Positions 1 to 10,689 of a stretch of 64,000 bases of DNA are shown here, one piece after another. The first letter of the stretch is position 1. Every line of letters starts with the position of its first letter. Position numbers and translations under genes: made by a program. The notes beneath the pieces were generated by a model. It did not search any database. It saw only the letters and a program-made list of their open reading frames with translations, and had not been told where the DNA came from. The DNA comes from Strobilurus pachycystidiatus (lineage: Eukaryota > Basidiomycota > Agaricomycetes > Agaricales > Physalacriaceae): NCBI GenBank assembly GCA_019915135.1, contig JAHLMK010000004.1, positions 1,240,001 through 1,304,000 on the forward strand, in the 5' to 3' direction.

Positions 1-1530
1 AAACCGTGAGTCTGGCATTGATTATCGAAAAGCACCGCTCTTCCTTCATATTACTTGGTTGAGGTCTCAACAAGACACGAAAATATACGCTCCAATGCGA
101 CACTGAACAGTGGGCCAAAAAAAGGACTGAAAGAACTGGTGCATTTCTATACTAAGCGCGCCAAACTAATGGCACTGTGCACTTCTTGATTTCTAGAGCC
201 ATCTCTCTGTCATACTCTCTTCGGATTGTCCTTAGTATTTCCTCACTTTTATCCGTCCCCATCGATCTGCGGCACTACATACTCTGAACTTTCAATTCAC
301 CGGCTAAGTAGATTGTGACGTCTGGCGGTAAGGGGACTCGCAAGCCATTCTTCCTGTCATAGCGGATTCCTGAATCTTTTTCTCCAGATGAGTATACGCG
401 AGATGCGAAACTGCAGGAGAACATTCAGAGTGCGGAATGGGGATGCCCAACAGGCACACATCAGCACATCACCACGCGCAGACCTAGTCCTTCCGAGGCC
501 TTTCCATACCCTCCAATTGAATTCAACTTGCCATTGGAACATTTTTCTCAGGATTTCACTCTATCGCAGATCGACGGCTTGTTCCTCCGCGCTCAGCCCT
601 AGCATTTTGGACCACGGACCACGGACCCTGGGGGCCTGGCTTCCCATCGAACCGAAAGAGAAGGACCTTAAATCAGTCGGCGGTTTCTACCCGTTGACTA
701 TGTATAACACCACACTTGCTCTCACGACGTTTAGCATGATCTAGGCCGGATCTCACAATCATCCGAACGTCTTGATTCTGAGATGCAGCGCAAAAAGGAC
801 ACCTCTTGAATGCTAAGGGCGAAATATTACTCTACTCAAGCTGTTCGCTGCTATAACGGCACCTCCTCATTGAGTTATTTTAGACTCTAGACATCCTGCG
901 GGATCAATGAACGAGCTTCCAAGAGTTCGAAGCATTCCCTCCTTGTGCCTGGGTTTGGTGAGCAGCATGGACTGCCATGACAGGCCCATATGATGTAGAG
1001 GCTGACGCATCCGTCAAGATTGACGTTTATAGATTATACAGGTCAATCAGGTATAGCCACCAGAACACTAAGCGCCCAAACACCTCGCTGTGCGTTAGAG
1101 AACTGCCAACGTTCTGCCAACGTTCCGCTTCGGGAAGGAACACCTTCGGACGCGTGTTCAAACGTGTACTCGTCCCACCACCACCGGTACCACCCTCGGA
1201 GTCGTAATCACGAAGACCGCTTTTTCTTCCATATTACTAGTTAAATCTAAATTGAGGGGTCACCTTGTTCAAGTTCATAAGGTTCATCAAGTCAGTCGGA
1301 ATGCTACACGGGCGATCGCAGCTCGCTTATGGTCTGTACAGCCAACTTGATGTTGTTCCAGAGTAGGGCAAGGGGAATTGCAACGCCCGGGGCATCTGCG
1401 ATTGCTCCGGAAAGACATGGTATGTCGCGTTCTAGCGTTGACCAACGTAATGGTGGCTTTTGGGCGTCCTGCTCCCCCTGACACATTGATTCAATCGTGA
1501 TTCTTCAAAGTTCCTAGGTACGCAAGTTCA
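1..1530. other. No gene recognised
   Basis: I see no reading frame with recognisable protein character, splice pattern or RNA gene here. Open frames on both strands (for example 388-744 plus) are short and have neither a recognisable motif nor clean intron borders. Minor direct repeats occur near 607-628 and 1106-1130. The right edge is the promoter side of the copper radical oxidase gene. Confidence 0.5.
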
Positions 1531-1540
1531 CTATATAAGC
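1531..1540 (+). promoter_or_regulatory. TATA box of the copper radical oxidase gene
   Basis: The sequence ctatataagc lies about 40 nt before the ATG at 1578. This spacing fits a core promoter with a very short 5' leader. The assignment rests on sequence and position only. Confidence 0.5.
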
Positions 1541-1577
1541 ATCCAAAGTCGCCACATCCTTCTTCATCCAGACTTCC

Positions 1578-4500
1578 ATGGGTTTCTCTCGTTTAGTAGG
1601 GGCAATTGCCCTTGCGTCCACTCACGTTCGTCTTCCCCACTCGCGGCCCTCTACCTTGTATTTACTGTTGACCTCATCTCCAGTTTACTTTCGCTTCTTC
1701 ATCGTCGAATCACATTCTTTCAAGAACACCTTTCAAGCATCGACGACAGTCAGTGCCGACCGTCCTTCCGGGAAACTGGAGCTCATTGGGATGTTATACG
1801 TACGACTCTTGACTTCCGTTCGCGTCTGTTCTCATGCACCGTTCAGTGATACGGCGGGTCCCCGAACACTCGGGTCTTCGACGTACACGGATACTGTGAA
1901 CATGACTGTTGGCAACTGCATCGACTACTGCGACAATCAAGGCTACATCTACGCCGGAGTTGAATACGCCCAAGAATGCTGTACGCAACTTAGCCCAGAA
2001 GCCTGGTTCCTGCTGATCTTCATTAATTCTGACGCTTCCTGAGCAGATTGTGGCAATACTATCAATAGTGGTGATACGAACGCTGCCATTAGTGACTGCA
2101 ACATGGCTTGTACAGGAGATCATTTGGAATCCTGCGGAGCAGGCGGACGTCTGAACCTCTTTTGGAGCGGCGCCACTCCTCCCCCGCCTCCTGTCACCTC
2201 GCCGAAAGTGGGTGACTGGACATTCCTCGGATGCTACAGGTGATTCCCGGCTATAACGGGCCCGCGATCGGCGCTAATAGCTTTGGCTCACACAGTGATA
2301 ATGTCAATGGCGCTGGGCGAACGCTGCTTGTGGGACAGGGTCTCGCCGCTCAGGACAACATCAAGACGTGCACCGACGCGTGCTTCACTAGTGGATATCA
2401 GTATGCTGGGACTGAATACGCCGATGAGTGCTGTGAATAACACATCCTGAGAATCTCCGTGTTGTTGCTTATGTGCCTATAGACTGTGGTTCCGCTTTGG
2501 GTACAGGTAGTACCCTTCAGCCCCAGTCCGATTGCAACATGGTCTGCGCCGGAAACAGCTCTGAATTCTGTGGCGGCCCTAACCGCCTTACTGTCTACAA
2601 TTACACCGGCATCAATTTGCCCCCCATCACCAATCCAGGTGGAGGGGGAGGTGGGGCTGGGGCTGGAGGCGATACTACGGCTGTAAACGTTCTTCATGGT
2701 CTTCCGGGGAGTTGGAACTACTCTGCATGTTATATGTGCGCACGCTCGACTTTGCATCTAATTAACCCGCTCACACAACATCAGCGACAACGCTAATGGC
2801 CGCATCTTCGAGACAGCCATTGGTCCCGACAATAACCAAACTGTTCAGAGTTGTGTCTCCTCTTGCATAGATGCTAACTACACAGTTGCCGGTATCGAGT
2901 TCGGGGTAAGTGTTTCACTACATTGATAGTTCAACGCTGACTGTCATTTCCAGACGGAATGCTGTACGTTGAACGACGCCTTGATAAATGATACTTTGCA
3001 TTGATTTCATGTGCAGATTGTGGTGATCGTCTAATCAACGGCGCCGAAGTGGGGCTGGCTGGCACTTGTAGCATGGGATGCGGAGGTAATACGACTGAGG
3101 CATGCGGTGGACCAAACCGTCTATCGGTTTACTCGTCGAGCAAGAATATCACCGCGCTCCCTGTTCCGGTGGTCCAACATACGAGCCTCCCCACGAACTG
3201 GTCATACGCCGGATGTTACACGTGGGTACCTTGGTTCCTGTATATGCATGAGTTAAAGTTGGGGGTAGGGACGAAAACAACGGCGCTCGAGTCCTCCCTT
3301 GGCAAATCATTTGGGAGACTAACAACACTGTCGAAGCCTGCGTCAGCCAGTGTGATAAATTCGGCTACACAGCTGCATCTATGGAATATGGGCAAGAGTG
3401 CTGTAGGTTCTTTGGTCCCTCTGAAAACGATTGTATTGATCTGTGATAACAGATTGTGGGGACATCTCTGACCTCCAAGCTTCTACGTTAGCGCCCGAGA
3501 CAGATTGCTCCTTCGCATGCCCGGGCGACCCGCTCCATCTATGTGGTGCTGGCCTCAGGATGACTACATACATCTTTAACGGGGTCAAGAATGTTTGGCA
3601 CACACCAGCGGTCACTGGTTACTACGAGGTACCATTTTCATGTCGAACATCCGAAGTTGGTCTAACCGTTCAATAGTTTTTCGGTGTGTCTATTTCTGCA
3701 TACCTACAGCGCTCTTCTCTTGACACTTCGTGGGATACTTGTTCTCAGTTCCTGGGTTTGTAACGGCACGTTCATATTGACTTCAGGCCCTGATCTCCCT
3801 CTGACAGCCTTGTTACGCCTTTACTTGCCACCGTCGGCATTAATAATAAGGTGACGTTCCTGGAAAAGGCCGGCACTTCAGTGTGAGTCCCCCGTCGAGT
3901 GGCACAAGATTGTATCTGACTATTTGCGCCAGCTATGAGAATTCTACTGGCGCCTACGAACTAGACCTCAGCTTAGCTCATGACTTCTCGAAAGCGTGGC
4001 GTGTGATGCACGTGCAGACTGACGTCTTCTGCTCCGCAAGCATTATCCTACCCGACAAAGCTGGCCGTCAGATCAATGTCGGAGGTTTGTTGCGTATAAA
4101 CAGTTCAACTATGGTTTACTCATTCCTCTCAGGATGGTCCCTGGACAGTACCTTTGGCATCCGTCTGTATACACCTGACGGTGCCCCGGGCGTGAATTCA
4201 ACAAACGACTGGGAGGAAGACTTCAACGTGTTGAAACTCCAGGTTTGTGATCTTTTGGTGATTATGACATGTTATACTCACCAAAACTTCTCCAAAAGCG
4301 AGGACGATGGTATGTACCTTTTTCAAGCATGCTATCTATAGAGGGATTGAAGCACGGCACCTTCTCTTCAGGTACCCTTCAGCAGCTATTCTCAGTGCGC
4401 CTTTCTGTAAATATTCTGGTTATGCTTACCAAACAGCCGTAATCAGCAAACGGCAGCATCCTGGTTGTTGGTGGAGAGACAGGCAGCAATGCCCCTGCTG

Positions 4501-5840
4501 AGCCCAGTCTCGAGATCTTACCCACACCAGTCGGCGGTCCTACCTATCTGAACATGGATTGGCTTGAACGCACTGATCCGTACGATCTGTACCCCTTCTT
4601 GATCGTGCTGCCTGGAGGTGGCCTTTTTGTCGGTGGGTGACTTGCTTCGGATAACGATAAGCGGAAACTCAATTCTCATCTACGTAGCTTACTATAACGA
4701 GGCTCGAATTCTGGACCAGCATACCTTCAACACCATCAAAACCCTCCCGAATGCTCCAGCGGCTGTCGATAACTGTACGAAATCTCTCCTTTGCGTTGTT
4801 CTATCAGAGATTTACAGGTTTGCAGTCGATGGTGGACGTACTTATCCATTGGAGGGTGTCGCGATGCCACTTCCCCAGCACGCGCCATATACCGATCCCC
4901 TTGAAGTTTTGATATGTGGCGGATCTACTCCCGGACCAGGGGTAGCCCTCGATAACTGCGTGACGATCGCACCAGAAGCCAACAACCCGACTTGGACTAT
5001 TGAGCGCATGGTGAGTACCTTTACTCGAGTCTCGATTTGTTTAACCGTTCCATAGCCGTGGAGCCGCGTCATGCCATGCATGGCTGGCCTCCCGGATGGC
5101 ACCTACTTAATTGTGAACGGTGCTCACCAAGGAGTAGCTGGCTTTGGTTTGGCCACCAATCCCGCTTTGACCGCCCTGCTCTACGATCCTACTCTTCCTC
5201 TCGGCAGTCGCATGTCCATATTGAACACCACTATTGTCGCTCGTCTCTACCACTCCGAAGCCACCCTTCTTCCAGATGGTCGCGTCCTCATCTCGGGCTC
5301 TGATCCTCAGGATGGTGTACACCCCGAGGAGATGAGAGTTGAGGTGCGTTCGTCTCTTTTGCCATCGATTTCGGGACTGAAGGGGTCTTCCAGGTCTATG
5401 TTCCTCCGTATCTTGCTACCGGCCTCATACAACCTACGTTCAGCATCGCGAACAAGGACTGGGCGTACGGTGGCAAGTACCAGATCACTAATGTCACTCT
5501 TCACCAAGGCACGAGTACAAACATGAGAGTCTCTCTCATTGCAGGTACGTTCACGGCACACCTCGATGATCTTTTGAAGGCTGAACGCTCCATAGCCACC
5601 TCCAGCACCCACGGGAACGCCATGGGAGCACGGACCATCTTCCCAGCGTTCTCTTGCTCGGGCAAGACGTGCACCATCACCGCGCCACCCAATGCCAACA
5701 TCTCACCTCCCGGCTGGCACCAGCTATTCATCCTCGACGGCCCCACGCCGTCCCACTCGCAATGGGTGCGCATCGGTGGCGATCCCAGTGAATTGGGTAA
5801 CTGGCCATCCGAAGCCCCCTTCACTCCACCTGGTATTTAA
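1578..5840 (+). CDS. Copper radical oxidase (glyoxal oxidase type) with four WSC domains
   Basis: Probable secreted oxidase that turns aldehydes or primary alcohols into acids while making H2O2; WSC domains bind carbohydrate. The first exon (1578-1625) gives a signal-peptide-like start, [14 protein letters not shown]. Further exons read as 1750-1799, 1847-1980, 2047-2239, 2296-2432, 2483-2735, 2785-2905, a 10-nt exon 2954-2963, 3017-3221, 3269-3402 and 3453 onward. Four WSC units follow (about 1760-2170, 2215-2610, 2700-3140, 3180-3590), each with GCY, an ECYCG-like motif split by an intron, and a late CGGPNRL-like box. The oxidase half has [12 protein letters not shown] (the cysteine cross-linked to tyrosine), RWYPSA, ARLYHSE (Tyr and His ligands) and STHGN (His ligand). 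The stop is at 5838-5840. The splice between about 3613 and 3840 could not be placed in frame. The architecture matches the WSC-bearing CRO subgroup of white-rot fungi. Confidence 0.9.
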
Positions 5841-6246
5841 GCCAACATCACGACTTTATTGACAAGTGACTGGGACTATGTATCTTGAAAATTATCTAGG
5901 GTGAAATCTATATTGGGAATCTGACGACCAGGACATTGACTCTTATCTCTCATAAACACCAGTATCTTTTCTCCTATAATGTCGTTGTGTAGTATGTACC
6001 CATTCTACTTACTGTGGTGATAGTCATTCTTTTGTAACACTGCGATCATTAATACCATTGGACTTCTTCGGTTGGATATGGCGAGCTTGCTCTAGAGCAC
6101 TTGTATTTTCAGTAAGGGATTCAAATTCAGGATTTTGATTGTATTGTAACTTAAGATAGGATTGTGGCGTGATCGCGATTACTGTAATGTACAGTGGAAG
6201 TGTGGGGTAATAACAATGTAGGTCCAAGTTGATCGAAAAGCGTCTG

Positions 6247-6934
6247 TCATCGTTTAGAGTCTCCACTGCTGTCCGAAAATCGTACAGATTTGACACCCGT
6301 ACCACTCGTGTGGCGACGAACGTCTTGCCCACGGCTGCCTGCAGACGCATCACTAAGACGCGAAGCGGAAGAGGCTGCGTCGTTGTGCACTCCGACTCCA
6401 TCTGGCTTGGGACTACCCCGTCGAGCGTACGCTGTGGGACGCTGATATGTGTTGAGGGGAGAGTTGTTACGAGCTTTTGCACTGGGTGGAAATGAATGAA
6501 GCGGCGATGTAATGCCGAGCATGGTGAACGCACCTTTCCCGATATTTGCTGTGTACCATGTGTTTCTCACGACTAAGCAGAAGCCTAGCAGGACGTCTTT
6601 CCTTTCGATCTTCATACTCTTGAAAGGTCATGTCGGTCTTGGGACAGCCTGACGCGTCCTCGGCGGGACTCCGGGGCTTTTTGCTGTACGCAAGACCGCA
6701 GTCATTCGCGTGGTAATGGATGGTGCGCAGAAGGATGGGCGTCTGAGCATCAGTGTCGGCGCACCAGTGGAGAGGACGAGAATAGAGCATAACGTCCGGT
6801 GGCGGTTTCAAGGATTCTCTGAACGATGTGGGCGTAGATTTGGATGAAGAGAGTGTGGGGATGGGTGAACTGATGATGGGGGTCCCAGGTTGGCTCGAGG
6901 TCCTGGTGAGATAGAGATTGTGTGGATTCTTCAT
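6247..6934 (-). CDS. Hypothetical protein, low complexity
   Basis: A minus-strand frame starts at ATG 6934 with a Ser/Pro/Thr-rich N terminus (MKNPHNLYLTRTSSQPG). It runs to about 6600, then appears to splice to a second exon from about 6495 (acceptor cccag) to the stop at 6247. The second exon is rich in Arg, Ser and Gly and ends GVKSVRFSDSSGDSKR. An upstream non-ATG extension to 7009 is open. No domain is recognised. Codon composition and one plausible intron are the only support, and the donor site is uncertain. Confidence 0.35.
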
Positions 6935-7762
6935 GGTGTAGTAAGACGGCGGGAGAAGGAAGAGGACTGGAAGAGGGCGGAAACAATTATAAGTGGGCAA
7001 AGAAAGCAAACAAACAAATTCAGGGTTGGGTCGTAGCGGCTATGTCGCCACTGATCGCAATATGCGACCCGAGTCTCCGAGCGCGTGTGGCAGCGCCATG
7101 TCCAGAAGGCGTCACTGCAGGTCCATGGGCTGGGCTTGTAGATCGGTCAATTTGCTACGTTGAGGTCGGAGGGGCGAAAATGTCGGGCACCTAGTCGCGT
7201 GATGGTGGAAGACACAAATATAGGTTTTCGTGTAGGCGCTTAGCGGCGCCTCGTAACCAGGTAACCTCTCAACCAAAAGATCGGACTGTCAGTGTCAGTG
7301 TCGCCATGGAGACACTGCACCTGAAGTGTTGGCTGTAGGCTCGACTTGAGTGATTCCTCAGTGAATTTCCTTACATATCTCGTGTTCATGCCGTCAAGGC
7401 GCTCAAATGCTTTCATCCGAAAATTGTATAGAAAAGCTAGTCTGAGCTAGGTTAAGAGGACCCTTGGAGGTGCGCCCCGGACTTTGAAATTTAGTGATGG
7501 CCGCTCTGCCTCGGTGATTCCCGTGTCTGCTTCGGGATCGAGGACCGAGTCAACAATGTACTATCCCTCTGTTAAGAGTGTTCCAATCCCTGAATCTACA
7601 GAAGTCAAGGCATCTTACTGATACACACAATTTTTATATTACTCTCTATAATGGGGCCCAATTCTCCCCATTATGCAGTCGTTGACGATTGTTCTATGAA
7701 CATTGTGGGATACACCTTTTTTCTCTCATCCCCGTCCCAGTCGGCATGACCGCCCTCCCTCG
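6935..7762. other. No gene recognised
   Basis: This stretch contains stop-rich sequence in all frames apart from a short plus-strand frame at 6922-7194 that is probably chance. A shared upstream region for the minus gene at 6934 and the plus pseudogene at 7763 is the likely content. Confidence 0.4.
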
Positions 7763-8179
7763 ATGGAGGTCCCGCCCTCCTACTCAGAGTCCGAGGCAAT
7801 GCCGCCCCCGCAATTCACCGTGAAGGACGAGCCCATGACGGTTGACATGTGCCTATTCAAGTTTGGTTTCTGTGAGTGCCTCCCGTGCACGAAGTAATGT
7901 AATCTTGAACCAAAGATTGTCTAGTGTTTCCTCCATTCTGGATCATGGGCATATTCATCCTCTTCCTCCAATACGCACGCCGCCCTTGTCGGAAGCCTGA
8001 GTCGCAGGAGAATGGTTGCCGGACAAGACAGACTCAGCACAGCAGGAGGTTATCCGTTATCGATAAGATCAGACGCACCGAGCTCAAATATTTGGGCAAG
8101 ACGATGCCTGGCTGCATCGCTTGTACTTCTGTTCGTCGCAGGAGTCACCGCTTTGGCTGTCCTTCACATTCATCATTGA
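7763..8179 (+). pseudogene. Small membrane protein gene with frame breaks
   Basis: Exon 1 from ATG 7763 is Pro-rich and ends LFKFGF. A clean intron (gtgagt... to ...tctag before 7924) joins it to a membrane segment, FPPFWIMGIFILF. The continuation should read like the family's PxRTPP, acidic linker, RRTELK, then WARRC and a last membrane helix. Here those parts lie in different frames: PPIRTPPLSEA and a Lys/Gln-rich linker in a second frame with stops, IRRTELKY back in the first, and WARRCLAASLVLLFVAG to the stop at 8177-8179 in a third. At least three breaks are needed. I recall this kind of protein from basidiomycete genomes but know no function. It is either a decayed copy or a badly assembled intact gene. 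Confidence 0.45.
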
Positions 8180-9565
8180 AATGGGCTACTCAGTCGCGCA
8201 TTTGTATTTACTGTACATCACGCACATTTCACGTTCGTCGACGGACCATGCTCTATACAGCGAACGACTGTCTTCGCTACAGTAACTCAGACCATCGCTT
8301 GACAGATTCGAATCATGACGAATACGTTATTCATTGATGCTGACACGAATTGATGACTTTCTCAGCCTAATCAATTCACGATCGTTCGCGAATATCAGTC
8401 ATACCGGCAGGCATTGCTGCCCGCCCAAGAAAATTGTCAAGGCATGGGAGTCGAGCTACGGAAAGTCCTCCGGTATAGCATTAGAGTTCAATAATCGCAG
8501 ATGTATACAGCTATGCTACACGAAGGCCATCATGTAAAATGACATTACTAGCTGAAGGTGGGTGCAGTGGCCAAACCAGAAGTTCAACACCCCATACTTG
8601 TCTAGCTGCAGAACAGTGTATCTCAGCTGGCCTGATAGATGGAATACGGAACATGGGACGTACCTATCATAGCCTATATACCAATTCCCATGCCCTCTGC
8701 ATATGTTTCTTCTGTGTAATGTTGACCATCTGCATGGAAAGGAACATGACCGGGGCTTGGTTGGGGTCCATTTCGCGGGTGGGAGCGTGTTTCAGGCCGC
8801 GCTGAGCTCGAGTTGGGTATTTATTTCAGAAGGGTCCGTAAAGGGAGAGCAGTCTGTGTTGAGGAAGCGATGTGGACAGCAATGTCGTCGTAGAGAGGTG
8901 GAAGATGGGACGAATGCATGGATCTATTCACAATCGGCGGATGGTACGTAAATATCTATTCGAACAGAAAAGATCATTCATCAAAATGCCTATTCGGGCG
9001 CGGATTATTCGAATGCGAATCAGTCAAGCGATGGTCTGGTCGCTACTAGAGCCGGGTTTCCAGGCTAGGACCATGCATACCTACTGTATCGTTACACACG
9101 CCATTTTGTACTTTCATAGGCCTGCGTACTTGTCTTGTTCACCGCGTTGTCTGTTATACTTATGGGCAGCAGGAGAGCGAGCAGAGTGCGAGTCGGTTCT
9201 TGCCAAATCAGGAAGTCGCGCGGCACCGACATTACTTTGCCGCCAATCGGTACGCACCAGCGGCACCACCTTCCTTATTTGGTATATGACGACGGACCGG
9301 ACAACCAGGCTAAGAACTAGAGGTCCCGTAGGGCCATATCCTTGCGTCGTGGTCGTTTTTTTTTTTTTTAACTCTCAGGAAACACCGATGACCATGAGTT
9401 CTCACGTCTTCAAAATCCCATGCTCTCTTATACAAAATGAGCGCGTGATTTGAGGGTCTTCCAAGCAGTCACAAACACAAGCGCGTCTCTACTTCCTTCC
9501 ACTCGTTCGTTGATCCATCATCCAAGTCCACAATCACGCTTCCTCCACGTGCGTTCAAGTTCTAG
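8180..9565. other. Unassigned region, possible degraded coding sequence
   Basis: No gene can be supported. Near 9115-9290 a short hydrophobic segment (ACVLVLFTALSVILMG) is followed in another frame by a coding-like C terminus ending FAANRYAPAAPPSLFGI and a stop. This could be another frame-broken small membrane protein. Around 8700-8940 one open frame has no recognisable character. A run of 13 T residues starts at about 9358. Confidence 0.3.
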
Positions 9566-9573
9566 TATAAATA
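9566..9573 (+). promoter_or_regulatory. TATA box candidate
   Basis: The sequence tataaata lies 153 nt before the ATG at 9726. It suggests a transcription unit starting near 9600, matching the low-confidence gene that follows. Confidence 0.3.
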
Positions 9574-9725
9574 CTCTCGCATCTGACCGTTGAAGTTTTC
9601 TTTCTCTCATTAGACACGTCAGGGCCCATTGCAAAAGGCCCGCGGCAGACTAGACCGGCGTCGTCTCTGGGAAAGCTCGTCAGACTCAGTACCAAAGCAG
9701 CTTGCTGCCAAATATTCGATTCACA

Positions 9726-10407
9726 ATGGGTATCCAGAGGCGCGGCGCAATACAGCTTGAGGCTGGGAGAACTTTCGGCAAGAGGTATGTGTCGTTACCT
9801 CCAGTCCTCACCGGTTCTCTGAGCATCAGCCTCAAGGCTGTCTTGAGAAATTTGTTCAAGACGCCGACAATATTCCCAGGAAAGGATATCCTTCCTCGCC
9901 ACAGGACTTCCCGTCAAGAGCCATTGTTCCGTGCTCGTATACCGTTCACCAACCTTGCACCAACCACCACCTTCTCTCAAGCCGCGGCACATCCTACTAC
10001 AACCGGTGAGCTATTCATCCTTTCCTTTTTTTCGCTCGATATCTTTTCCATGGATGTGCATTGGCGTGGAGGGTCTGTCGACTCCACCACGGGACGCGTC
10101 TCTGCCGCTGATGCACACCTTTTGCCTGCCACCTCTCTTCTATCCTCTTTTCTCCTCTTTTGCACAAAGTGAACTGTTTTTAGATGTCGCCACGGACGCA
10201 TTTTGGCGCCGAGCACCAATCCGCGTTCGGCGGGGGAATTGAACGCGCGCCATCGGCAACGTCGCCAACGAGGAGGTCATCATCAAGCTCACTAGCCACA
10301 CCGATAGTGTGCCGTCGCTCGCAGCTGCTAGAACACCTTCTCCCGCGTCCATTACCGACGCGCCTACGACCCAGTCTCCTTCTGTCAAGCTCCTTCTCCC
10401 AACTTGA
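9726..10407 (+). CDS. Candidate spliced gene of unknown function with in-frame TGA
   Basis: From ATG 9726 a basic frame (MGIQRRGAIQLEAGR) is open to a good donor at about 10006 (gtgagc). A 170-nt intron rich in pyrimidines ends in tttttag before 10184. Joined in phase, the next exon reads DVATDAFWRRAPIRVRRGN, then meets TGA. The same frame continues as IGNVANEEVIIKLTSHTDS and stops at 10405-10407. All three frames are fairly open here, so the choice of frame is not secure and no domain is recognised. It could be a pseudogene, an artefact of base composition, or a gene with an unrecognised splice. Confidence 0.25.
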
Positions 10408-10689
10408 CCAAACACCACATCGTAACGGCCCCTGCTTACTCGCGAATTTCGACCACACTATATACAGAACACAAATCATATACATAACACAACATACAGA
10501 GATTCGAGACAGTATCAACATCGGAACGGACTATAAGTACAAGGCCTGGACTTCTTTAATCTTACACTTGGCCACATTCATTTTCAGCTTCTTCGTGCCT
10601 ACTTCCCACCCTTCTTCGTCGCTACGCGGCCGTTGACTGTCTTACGACCTTTGAAGAAGAAAAAAATTCAGATCACGGAACACTCGGAG

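Noticed and set aside
8296..8320. Sequence agattcgaatca resembling a tRNA B box
   Set aside because: No A box, acceptor stem or anticodon arm can be folded around it.
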